From: an uncultured Acetatifactor sp.
Lineage (GTDB): Bacteria > Bacillota > Clostridia > Lachnospirales > Lachnospiraceae
Direction: 5' to 3'
Assembly (NCBI GenBank): GCA_934394665.1
Contig: CAKRRS010000056.1
Location: 1-18,093, forward strand
Length of the DNA stretch: 18,093 nucleotides
Shown here: piece after piece, positions 1-7,418 of the stretch
Layout of the letters: the number at the start of each line of letters is the position of its first letter
Position numbering within the stretch: position 1 is the stretch's first letter
Position numbers and translations under genes: made by a program
Notes under the pieces: generated by a model
What the model was told of the DNA's origin: nothing
What the model saw: only the letters and a program-made list of their open reading frames with translations
Databases searched by the model: none

Positions 1-10
1 AAAGAATAAG

Positions 11-82
11 CAGCTGATAGGGGAATCGAACCCCTGTTTTCGCCGTGAGAGGGCGACGTCTTAACCGCTTGACCAATCAGCC
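11..82 (-). tRNA. tRNA-Glu (anticodon CUC), copy 1
   Basis: A complete 72-nt cloverleaf is readable on the minus strand. The acceptor arms GGCTGAT/ATCAGCT give seven pairs, the first being G-U, followed by discriminator G73. The D arm closes with GTC/GAC. The anticodon stem TCGCC/GGCGA carries loop CTCTCAC, with the anticodon at 47-49 on the plus strand. The T arm AGGGG/CCCCT has loop TTCGATT. The anticodon CUC reads GAG (glutamate). The 3' CCA is not encoded, since the flanking minus-strand bases are CTTA, so it must be added after transcription. The copy at 171-242 is identical over all 72 bases, while the flanks differ apart from the promoter core. Confidence 0.96.
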
Positions 83-106
83 ATAGGTTACTTACGAACC
101 TTGTTC

Positions 107-135
107 AGTATAATACATTTATTTGAAAATTGCAA
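107..135 (-). promoter_or_regulatory. Sigma-A-type promoter of tRNA-Glu copy 1
   Basis: On the minus strand, TTGCAA (130-135) is followed after exactly 17 bp by TATACT (107-112). Predicted initiation is near position 100, about 18 nt before the tRNA. The block TACTTGCA around the -35 and TATTATACT around the -10 are shared with the promoter of the second copy. This copy can therefore be transcribed on its own rather than only by read-through. Confidence 0.8.
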
Positions 136-170
136 GTATTTTTTGAAAAATTTCTACAATTTTCAAAGAG

Positions 171-242
171 CAGCTGATAGGGGAATCGAACCCCTGTTTT
201 CGCCGTGAGAGGGCGACGTCTTAACCGCTTGACCAATCAGCC
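171..242 (-). tRNA. tRNA-Glu (anticodon CUC), copy 2
   Basis: This is a perfect 72-nt duplicate of the tRNA at 11-82, with the same cloverleaf and the same CUC anticodon (207-209 on the plus strand). It also lacks an encoded CCA. It is the first of the pair in the transcription direction and has its own promoter just upstream. The 88-nt spacer to copy 1 contains only an AT-rich 7-bp stem (TTTGAAA-type arms near 143-166) that would be a weak terminator at best, so some read-through into copy 1 is likely. Confidence 0.96.
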
Positions 243-250
243 ACAAAAAC

Positions 251-295
251 AGTACTTGCATAGTATAATAGAGATGTCGAAAAAATGCAAGTACT
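251..295. repeat. 11-bp perfect inverted repeat around the tRNA promoter
   Basis: AGTACTTGCAT (251-261) and ATGCAAGTACT (285-295) are perfect complements separated by 23 bp. The right arm contains the -35 hexamer of the tRNA promoter, the spacer contains the -10, and the left arm covers the predicted start. As RNA made from polC, the repeat would form a hairpin followed by GTTTTTG, so it could also end the ispG-polC transcript. Both readings are inference. Confidence 0.6.
262..290 (-). promoter_or_regulatory. Sigma-A-type promoter of tRNA-Glu copy 2
   Basis: On the minus strand, TTGCAT (285-290) and TATACT (262-267) are separated by 17 bp. Predicted initiation is near 255, about a dozen nucleotides before the tRNA. 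It lies between the end of polC and the tRNA, so the tRNAs do not depend on the polC transcript. Confidence 0.82.
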
Positions 296-307
296 TTTTT
301 CATTTTT

Positions 308-3300
308 TTACACCAGGTCAAAAATGCTGATCTGGTTGGACTCGGGCAGATTTCCCAGTAACCCCAGCGAATCCATCAGTTCAATAATCGTCTTGGATAC
401 TTTGGTTCTCTGTCTGAAATCATCTTTGGACAGGAAGGGGCCGTCTTTTGCCGCTTCTACGATGGCATCTGCCGCCTTCTCTCCCAGTCCGTCGATACTG
501 TTTAAGGAAGGCATCAGCTTACCGTCCACGATCTGGAAGGATCTGGACTGTGCCCGGAAGATATCGATCGGCTCGAATTCAAACCCTCTCGCATACATCT
601 CCTGCACGATCCGCATATCGCCCATGGCATCTTTTTCCTTATTAGATAGTGAATCCTGTCGTTTCTTATAATCTGCCATCACGCTTTCCAGATGTTTCTG
701 ACCCTGGCACATGATTTCATAAGAGAAAGCCTTGGCACGGATACTGAAAAACGCTCCGTAATACGCTAACGGATAATGGATCTTGCAATATGCGATACGC
801 CATGCCATCATAACGTACGCCGCCGCATGGGCTTTGGGGAACATGTACTCGATTTTCTGGCAGGACTCGATATACCACTGGGGTACATTGTGTGCCAGCA
901 TATCCTCTTTCCACTCTTCCCACATGGCGCATTTGCCCTTCGCCACCATACCTTTACGTACTGCTTCCATGATCTTAAATGACTTCTCCGATTCCACGCC
1001 CATCTGGATCAGATACAGCATGATATCGTCACGGGTACAGATGGCTGTGGAAATCGTAGCCACACCGCTCATGATCAGATCCTGCGCATTGCCCAGCCAT
1101 ACGTTCGTACCATGGGACAGACCGGAGATACGCACCAGATCGGAAAATGCTTTCGGCTTGGCGTCGATAACCATCTGCATAGCGAAGTCCGTACCGAACT
1201 CCGGGATTCCCAGTGCCCCCAGCTTCGTTCCGCCGATCTGCTCCGGCGTGATACCCAGAGCATCCGTGTTCTGGAACAGGCTCATGACATCCTGTCCGTC
1301 CAGTGGAATCGTCAGAGGATCTCTCCCCGTCAGATCCTGCAGCATACGGATCATGGTAGGATCATCGTGTCCCAGAATATCCAGCTTCAACAGGTTGTGG
1401 TCGATGGAATGGTAATCAAAGTGTGTGGTTATGGTATCCGTGGTCATATCGTTCGCCGGATGCTGTACCGGCGTAAAGGAGTTGATGTCCTGTCCTAACG
1501 GCAATACAACGATACCGCCCGGATGCTGACCGGTACTGCGTCGTATCCCGGTACAGCCGGCAGCAATACGGTCAATTTCACTGGTACGTTTATGGATACC
1601 GCGCTCTTCAAAATAGTTCTTCACATAACCGAACGCTGTCTTATCCGCCACGGTTGCAATGGTTCCGGCACGGAAGGTCTGACCGGCACCAAAGATAACC
1701 TCCGTATACTTATGTGCTTTGGACTGGTACTCACCGGAGAAGTTCAGGTCGATATCCGGCTCCTTGTCTCCCTTAAATCCCAGGAATGTCTCGAAGGGAA
1801 TGTCAAATCCGTCCTTATGCAGTTTTTCTCCGCACACCGGGCAGACCTTATCCGGCATATCAATTCCTGCCTTACCGGCATACGCTTTTACTTCGTCACT
1901 GTCAAAATCCACATAATGGCACTTACTGCAATAATAATGGGGACTTAAGGGATTGACCTCCGTGATTCCCGCCATGGTAGCCACGAAAGAGCTTCCCACG
2001 GATCCACGGGAGCCTACCAGATATCCGTCCTCGACTGATTTCCATACCAGTTTCTGTGCAATGATGTACATTACGGCAAATCCGTTTTTGATAATGGAGT
2101 TTAGTTCCTTCTCCAGTCTCGCTTCTACGATCTGCGGCAGGTCGGGTCCATAGATCTCGTGTGCTTTGTTATAGCAGATCTCTGTCAGAGTCTTATCACT
2201 GTCCGGGATGACCGGAGGACATTTATCCGGACGCACCGGCGCAATCGTCTCAATCATATCCGCGATCATATTCGTATTGGTAATAACAATCTCTTCCGCC
2301 TTATCACTGCCCAGATAGGAAAACTCTTCCAGCATTTCCTCCGTAGTATGTAAGAAAAGCGGTGCCTGCTCGTCCGCATCATCGAAACCGCGTCCCGCCA
2401 TAATGATACGACGGTATACTTCATCCTCAGGATCCAGGAAATGCACATCACAGGTAGCCACTACCGGCTTATGGAACTGCTCTCCCAGTGCCACGATCTT
2501 ACGGTTGATATTCTGAATATCCTCAATAGAGTTCACCGTCCGCACCTTCTCCGATGCAATCATGAACTTATTGTTGCCACAGGGCTGGATCTCCAGATAA
2601 TCATAAAAGTTTACCAGTCGTGCGATCTGACTGTCCGACTGTCCGTCCAACAGCGCCCGGTACAGTTCTCCGGCCTCGCAGGCACTGCCCAGGATCAGAC
2701 CTTCCCTGTATTTCATCACCAGACTTTTGGGGATTCTGGGATGCTTGTTAAAATAGGTCAAATGAGACTGGGACACCAGCCGGTAGAGATTGATGCGTCC
2801 CAGATCATTTTTTGCTAAAATGATCGCATGGTAAGAAGGCATCCTCTTCACCGCATCCACACTGGAAGCTCCCAGTGCATTGACCTCTGTCAGCGTATGA
2901 ATGTTTTCCTCTTCCAGCATTTTGATGAATTTGACAAAAATATGCGCCGTACACTCTGCATCATCCACAGCTCTGTGGTGATTTTCCAGCGATATCCCCA
3001 AAGTCTTTGCCACAGCATCCAGTGTGTGCTTCGCCTGATTTTTCAAAAGCACTCTGGAGATACCTACGGTATCCACATAGGTGAACTCCTGCGGATATCC
3101 CAGTCTTCTGCAGTTCTCCATGATGAAGCTCATATCAAAACTGGCATTGTGTGCCACCATGATACAGCCTTCACAGAACTGCAAAAACTGCGGCAGGATC
3201 ACATCGATCTGGGGAGAATCCATGACATCCTCATCCCGGATACTGGTCAGCTTCTCAATCTCAAACGGAATCGGCACATCCGGATTTACAAATGTGGAAA

Positions 3301-4897
3301 AGCGATCTACGATCTCTCCGCCGGACACTTTCACCGCACCGATCTCAATGATCCGGTTATTCACCGGAGAAAAACCTGTGGTCTCAATATCAAATACCAC
3401 ATAGTCTTCGTGCAGTCCCTGCCCCTTGTCATTCGTTACGATTTCCTTCAGGTCATCTACCAGATAAGCTTCCACGCCATAGATGATCTTAAAGAAATCC
3501 TGCTTGTCCGGATTCTCCTCACCGGCTTCTTTTCGTTTTCCTTTTTCTGCCTTCCACAGATCATCCCAGACATGGTTTGCATCGGTAAAACTCTGTACCA
3601 CACCGTGATCTGTAATGGCAATCGCTCTGTGTCCCCATTTATAGGCTCTCTTTACAATATCCTTTGCCTCGGAGACACCGTCCATATCACTCATCTTCGT
3701 ATGGCAGTGCAGTTCCACTCTCTTCCGCACGGAAGTATCCATTCTGGTATTGGTAAAATCGGGAATCTTCTTAATACCGGCGATAGAACTGATGGCTAGC
3801 TCATGATCGAATTTATCCATCATACAGATGCCTTTTACTTTCAAAAAAGCCCCCGGTTTAATATCGGCGGTCACTTCTTTGACCTGTTCCGTGCGGACAA
3901 ATATCTTGACCGTCATAGTATCGGTAAAATCGGAGATATTAAAGATAATGATCGTCTTCTCATTCTTGATATCACGGGTATCCACGGACAATACCTTACC
4001 GCGGATCGTCACTTCCCCCATATCGCCGATGAGTTCCTCGATTTTCATTGCCTCGTCTTCAAAATCACGGCCATAGACGACATCCGGATTATCAGATCTC
4101 TTCAGGGCACCCTTCTCAAAACTGCCGCCCTTACGAAATTCACCTTTTTTGAATTCGCCCCTGGCACCGCCCTGAAAGCTTTTCGTCATGCCACCATTTT
4201 CCGCTCCCTGCTTCTGGGCATTTTCTGTTTTTTTGCCATCGGGCGTCTGTCCCTCTGCCGGTGCGGAATCCTCTTTTGCAGATTCCGGTACATTTTCTCC
4301 GTCACTTCCTCTGTGTCCTTTGATACGACCGTAAATGGCATCTACCTGCTGGCGTATCTTCTGTTCTTCTTCCTCCCGGAACCGTCCGGTTTCCTTTTCG
4401 ATATATGCCGTGTGTATGTTCACGGAAAAGCCACAACGTTCCACCAGAATTTTCTCCAGGATCTGAAGGATTTCCCCTTCCATACTGTGGTTTAACACCG
4501 TATCCTCCATGGTCACCAGCATCTCGTTTTCCGCAGGATATTCGATTTTCGCCGTTTTCAGGGCATTATACTGGATATGGCTGTATTCCCGGAACTCTTC
4601 CAGCACGCTCTCCTTATAGATATCCATCAGCTTTTCCGGATTGTACTGGGAGGACAGCTCGAATTTTTCATAGATTTTTACCGTCAGATTGGCATTTGGA
4701 AACAGTTGCTTTTTAATCTCCTGTTCCGTCGTCCAGATATCTGCTTTCCGGATCAGACGTGTGCTTTTCAGGTACACCCGAAGAAAGTCTCTGCGCTTTG
4801 TCGCCGAGACTCTCTCTACTTCCGTCTGTCCCATCAGGTCACGGATATCGTCCTGTAACTGTAATGTCGGAAATACTTCAAAAAAAGGTTTACTCAT
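308..4897 (-). CDS. polC: DNA polymerase III alpha subunit, PolC type
   Basis: Replicative DNA polymerase of low-GC Gram-positive bacteria, carrying its own 3'-5' proofreading exonuclease. Visible in order: an N-terminal domain (1 to about 190); a charged Gly/Lys/Glu-rich linker (about 194-268); an OB fold (GEVTIRGKVLS); a PHP domain opening with HCHTKMSDMDG (H397); an inserted DEDD exonuclease starting at D503 (DIETTGFSP); a second PHP half; a zinc site (CSKC from C990, then CPVC); polymerase aspartates in PDIDLNFSG (D1048, D1050); a late HhH segment (DGLGEKAADAI); and a C-terminal QISIF, which resembles a beta-clamp-binding motif. At 1529 residues it is somewhat longer than the roughly 1440 of Bacillus PolC, and the linker accounts for most of the excess. 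The SD sequence GGAG lies inside the last codons of ispG, with a gap of only 5 nt, so the two are co-transcribed and probably translationally coupled. Confidence 0.98.
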   Translation of the reverse strand: MSKPFFEVFPTLQLQDDIRDLMGQTEVERVSATKRRDFLRVYLKSTRLIRKADIWTTEQEIKKQLFPNANLTVKIYEKFELSSQYNPEKLMDIYKESVLEEFREYSHIQYNALKTAKIEYPAENEMLVTMEDTVLNHSMEGEILQILEKILVERCGFSVNIHTAYIEKETGRFREEEEQKIRQQVDAIYGRIKGHRGSDGENVPESAKEDSAPAEGQTPDGKKTENAQKQGAENGGMTKSFQGGARGEFKKGEFRKGGSFEKGALKRSDNPDVVYGRDFEDEAMKIEELIGDMGEVTIRGKVLSVDTRDIKNEKTIIIFNISDFTDTMTVKIFVRTEQVKEVTADIKPGAFLKVKGICMMDKFDHELAISSIAGIKKIPDFTNTRMDTSVRKRVELHCHTKMSDMDGVSEAKDIVKRAYKWGHRAIAITDHGVVQSFTDANHVWDDLWKAEKGKRKEAGEENPDKQDFFKIIYGVEAYLVDDLKEIVTNDKGQGLHEDYVVFDIETTGFSPVNNRIIEIGAVKVSGGEIVDRFSTFVNPDVPIPFEIEKLTSIRDEDVMDSPQIDVILPQFLQFCEGCIMVAHNASFDMSFIMENCRRLGYPQEFTYVDTVGISRVLLKNQAKHTLDAVAKTLGISLENHHRAVDDAECTAHIFVKFIKMLEEENIHTLTEVNALGASSVDAVKRMPSYHAIILAKNDLGRINLYRLVSQSHLTYFNKHPRIPKSLVMKYREGLILGSACEAGELYRALLDGQSDSQIARLVNFYDYLEIQPCGNNKFMIASEKVRTVNSIEDIQNINRKIVALGEQFHKPVVATCDVHFLDPEDEVYRRIIMAGRGFDDADEQAPLFLHTTEEMLEEFSYLGSDKAEEIVITNTNMIADMIETIAPVRPDKCPPVIPDSDKTLTEICYNKAHEIYGPDLPQIVEARLEKELNSIIKNGFAVMYIIAQKLVWKSVEDGYLVGSRGSVGSSFVATMAGITEVNPLSPHYYCSKCHYVDFDSDEVKAYAGKAGIDMPDKVCPVCGEKLHKDGFDIPFETFLGFKGDKEPDIDLNFSGEYQSKAHKYTEVIFGAGQTFRAGTIATVADKTAFGYVKNYFEERGIHKRTSEIDRIAAGCTGIRRSTGQHPGGIVVLPLGQDINSFTPVQHPANDMTTDTITTHFDYHSIDHNLLKLDILGHDDPTMIRMLQDLTGRDPLTIPLDGQDVMSLFQNTDALGITPEQIGGTKLGALGIPEFGTDFAMQMVIDAKPKAFSDLVRISGLSHGTNVWLGNAQDLIMSGVATISTAICTRDDIMLYLIQMGVESEKSFKIMEAVRKGMVAKGKCAMWEEWKEDMLAHNVPQWYIESCQKIEYMFPKAHAAAYVMMAWRIAYCKIHYPLAYYGAFFSIRAKAFSYEIMCQGQKHLESVMADYKKRQDSLSNKEKDAMGDMRIVQEMYARGFEFEPIDIFRAQSRSFQIVDGKLMPSLNSIDGLGEKAADAIVEAAKDGPFLSKDDFRQRTKVSKTIIELMDSLGLLGNLPESNQISIFDLV

Positions 4898-4902
4898 TTA
4901 TT

Positions 4903-5970
4903 TCAACTCCAATGATCCAATTCCTCTTTCAATGCGCTCAGAAGCCGATCCTCCGGAAGCTTTTTGATAATCTCTCCGTGTTTGATCAACAGCCCTTCTC
5001 CGATGCCGCCTGCGACGCCGAGATCAGCTTCTTTTGCCTCGCCCGGACCATTTACCACACAACCCATCACTGCAACTTTGATATCCAACGGATAATCTTC
5101 CACCAGTTTTTCCACCTTTGTTGCCAGATCGATCAGATTGATCTGCGTCCTGCCACAGGTCGGACAGGATACCACTTCAATACCGCCTTTTCTAAGTCCC
5201 AGGGTGCGCAGAATCAGTTTGGCGGACTTGATTTCTTCTACCGGATCCCCGGTCAGGGAGACACGGATGGTGTCACCGATTCCCTGGCTTAAGATCAGGG
5301 ACAGACCGATAGCGGATTTGATATTGCCGCTGTTCACGGTACCGGATTCGGTAATCCCCACATGTAAGGGGTATACCGTCTTGCCTGCCAGCAGTTCATG
5401 TGCTTTGACACACATCAATACATCCGAAGATTTGATACTGATGACCAGATTGTCATAGCCCAGATCTTCGATGATATGCACCTTATCCAATGCGCTCTCT
5501 ACGATGCCTTCCGCTGTCACACCACCGTATTTTTCTATCAGTGGTTTCTCCAAAGATCCACTGTTGACGCCCACACGGATCGGGATATTTCGTTCCTTTG
5601 CCGCATCCACCACCGCTTTTACGCGTTCCACGCTGCCGATATTGCCGGGATTGATGCGGATCTTATCTGCGCCGTTCTCGATTGCGGCAATTGCCATACG
5701 ATAATCAAAATGAATATCCGCCACTAACGGAATATGAATCTGCTGCTTGATCTCGCGAATGGCTGTTGCCGCGGAAAGGGTCGGCACCGTACAGCGGATG
5801 ATCTCGCATCCGGCCTTTTCCAGACGTAATATCTGCTCCACTGTAGCCTTTACATCTTCCGTCTTCGTATTTGTCATCGACTGTATGGCAATCGGATTCC
5901 CGCCGCCGATCTTGCGGTCTCCGATCTGTATTACCTTTGTATGCATTCTGTAAGTATCCTGCTCACACAT
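4903..5970 (-). CDS. ispG: 4-hydroxy-3-methylbut-2-enyl diphosphate synthase IspG (GcpE)
   Basis: Converts methylerythritol cyclodiphosphate to HMBPP in the cytoplasmic MEP isoprenoid pathway, using a [4Fe-4S] cluster. The N-terminal barrel is recognisable from GGGNPIAIQSMTNTKTEDV. The cluster ligands are present as C269 and C272 (CPTCGRTQ), C304 (MGCVVNGPGE) and E311, matching the three Cys plus one Glu known for the family. Length (355) is normal. Two starts are possible: ATG at 5970 with a weak AGGCAGGG 8 nt upstream, or the ninth codon ATG at 5946 (MHTKVIQIGD) with AGGA 10 nt upstream. I keep the longer one because residues TYR before HTK resemble the usual family N-terminus. A strong promoter lies at 6098-6127, and polC follows after 5 nt. 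The dxr and rseP genes often found before ispG in Clostridia are not adjacent here. Confidence 0.97.
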   Translation of the reverse strand: MCEQDTYRMHTKVIQIGDRKIGGGNPIAIQSMTNTKTEDVKATVEQILRLEKAGCEIIRCTVPTLSAATAIREIKQQIHIPLVADIHFDYRMAIAAIENGADKIRINPGNIGSVERVKAVVDAAKERNIPIRVGVNSGSLEKPLIEKYGGVTAEGIVESALDKVHIIEDLGYDNLVISIKSSDVLMCVKAHELLAGKTVYPLHVGITESGTVNSGNIKSAIGLSLILSQGIGDTIRVSLTGDPVEEIKSAKLILRTLGLRKGGIEVVSCPTCGRTQINLIDLATKVEKLVEDYPLDIKVAVMGCVVNGPGEAKEADLGVAGGIGEGLLIKHGEIIKKLPEDRLLSALKEELDHWS

Positions 5971-6025
5971 AAGAGATACCCTGCCTTTCTTTCTCCTAAC
6001 GATTCCATTCTAACTATGCAACGAT

Positions 6026-6078
6026 CTATTCGCTTTATTTTTTAAACAACAAGCCCATTTGTTATTTGCTCCGAATAG
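6026..6078 (-). other. Two-tier hairpin in the ispG leader
   Basis: In the transcript, CTATTCG (6072-6078) pairs with CGAATAG (6026-6032). Nested inside, AAATAACAA (6059-6067) pairs with TTGTTGTTT (6044-6052, one G-U) around a 6-nt loop, ATGGGC. It lies in the roughly 120-nt leader between the predicted ispG start of transcription and the coding region. No U-tract follows either strand, so it is not an intrinsic terminator. It matches no riboswitch class that I recognise. Confidence 0.4.
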
Positions 6079-6097
6079 TTATCTTGTACTTTTAATA

Positions 6098-6127
6098 ACT
6101 ATACCTCTTGTACAAAAGACTTGTCAA
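6098..6127 (-). promoter_or_regulatory. Sigma-A-type promoter of ispG-polC
   Basis: On the minus strand, consensus TTGACA (6122-6127) is followed after 18 bp by TATAGT (6098-6103), just downstream of the dprA stop. Predicted initiation is near 6091. An 8-bp inverted repeat (ATAGTTAT 6075-6082 / ATAACTAT 6095-6102) overlaps the -10 and the start. TCTTGTAC occurs as a direct repeat at 6082-6089 and 6106-6113, 24 bp apart. These could be operator half-sites, although no regulator is identified. Confidence 0.75.
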
Positions 6128-6191
6128 TTCGCATAAGTGCCAAACCGCTCCTGTCGGAATGCCCGAATCTTCGTTGTCAATCGTAAAATTT

Positions 6192-7352
6192 TCACAAGCT
6201 GTATCTGCCCTGACCGTTTTGTCTGGCATACCCAGAAAGCTCCAGTTCCATCAGTGCCCGGTTCAGTGTCGAAATATCCAGATAGGAACCGGCATTCCAT
6301 GCCGCCTGTAAAATATCTTCTGTTGACTTCGGCATCGTATCCAGTAATCCATATACCTGCCGCAGTGGTTCTTCCAGCGTATCTATTCCCGGGGGTATTC
6401 TTTTTGCGCCTTTTGCTTTCTTTCGCCTCCTCTTTCGGGTGTCCTCCGGGGAGTCCTGTGAAATCCCCTGTTTTTTCTCCCAGCCTGCCATAAATTCCTC
6501 CACAAAACTCTCCGGGGACAAAAAAATGCCGGCGCCCTGTGTCAGCAGACGGTTGCAGCCGTCACTGAGTCTGTCCGTGATCCGTCCCGGCACCACATAT
6601 ACATCTTTTCCCTGTTCCAGTGCCATGTCCACTGTGATCAGGGTTCCGCTTTTTTGTCTCGCTTCAATGACGATCAGGGCATCCGCCAGTCCGCTTACGA
6701 TCCGGTTCCTCGGCGGAAAATAGGCAGGCAGTGGGCGGACCTTAGGAGCATACGTAGAGAGCAGTCCACCGGACTGCTGCAATTGTTCATACAATTCTCT
6801 GTTCTGTGCCGGATAGCAGATATCCACGCCGCACCCCAGGACACCGAAGGACATGCCGCCTGCCGCCAGCGCCGCCTGCTGGCTGATACCGTCAATACCT
6901 CGCGCCATGCCACTGATGACCTGGATTTTCTCTCTTCCGAGATGCTGTCCCAGTTCTGCCGCCACAAAACGTCCGTATTCCGAGCACTCTCTGGCTCCGA
7001 TGATTGCCACCGCCGGCTGCTTCTCCTGCGGCAGTCTTCCTTTGTAAAAAATACCGTACGGCGGATCCGGAATCTCCTTAAGCTTCTGTGGGAATCCCTC
7101 TTCCTCCTGCAGCACCAGCCGGATCTGCAGTTTCTCCATCTGTTGGTATTCCTCTATGGGAGAGGTATTTTTCTTCTGTGTGTCCATATATTCCACAATC
7201 GAATCGCTCAAAAGTTCTTTCCAGCCGGTCGTCCCCGCCTCATAGACCGCCTGTGGACTTCCGAACCGGGCAAGCAACTGCCCTGCCCGGATTCCGCCGA
7301 TCATTGGAATACTGCACAGCCAATATGCATAGACTCTCTCTGTCTCTGTCAT
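6192..7352 (-). CDS. dprA: DNA-processing protein DprA (Smf)
   Basis: Loads RecA on incoming single-stranded DNA during natural transformation, and is conserved in many bacteria not known to be transformable. The N-terminus has a helix-hairpin-helix-like segment (SIPMIGGIRAGQLLARFG). The Rossmann-like DprA core follows, with VAIIGAREC, the signature SGMARGID (S147-D154), VLGCGVDICYPAQN, and FPPRNRIVSGLADALIVIEA with SGTLIT. A C-terminal winged-helix segment (about 315-386, PKSTEDILQAAW to GRYSL) completes the usual three-part layout at normal length. The start ATG has AAGGAG 10 nt upstream. It lies 66 nt after yifB, the common yifB-dprA pair. The topA gene that often follows dprA in Firmicutes is replaced here by ispG. 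Confidence 0.96.
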   Translation of the reverse strand: MTETERVYAYWLCSIPMIGGIRAGQLLARFGSPQAVYEAGTTGWKELLSDSIVEYMDTQKKNTSPIEEYQQMEKLQIRLVLQEEEGFPQKLKEIPDPPYGIFYKGRLPQEKQPAVAIIGARECSEYGRFVAAELGQHLGREKIQVISGMARGIDGISQQAALAAGGMSFGVLGCGVDICYPAQNRELYEQLQQSGGLLSTYAPKVRPLPAYFPPRNRIVSGLADALIVIEARQKSGTLITVDMALEQGKDVYVVPGRITDRLSDGCNRLLTQGAGIFLSPESFVEEFMAGWEKKQGISQDSPEDTRKRRRKKAKGAKRIPPGIDTLEEPLRQVYGLLDTMPKSTEDILQAAWNAGSYLDISTLNRALMELELSGYARQNGQGRYSL

Positions 7353-7418
7353 GCGTTCATTTCTCCTTTTCTTTGTCCTTTTCCTCGTCTTTATGTATAT
7401 TGCTTTTCAGGCACACAT

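Noticed and set aside
783..1415. 210-codon plus-strand ORF and its neighbours opposite the polC catalytic region
   Set aside because: Antisense to the conserved polymerase domain, with no family motif. Several overlapping shadows in other frames show it is a codon-bias effect.
2828..3799. 323-codon plus-strand ORF opposite polC
   Set aside because: It lies wholly antisense to a conserved part of polC (exonuclease and PHP region), is rich in His/Cys/Ile/Arg as expected from a reverse-complement shadow, and shows no recognisable domain.
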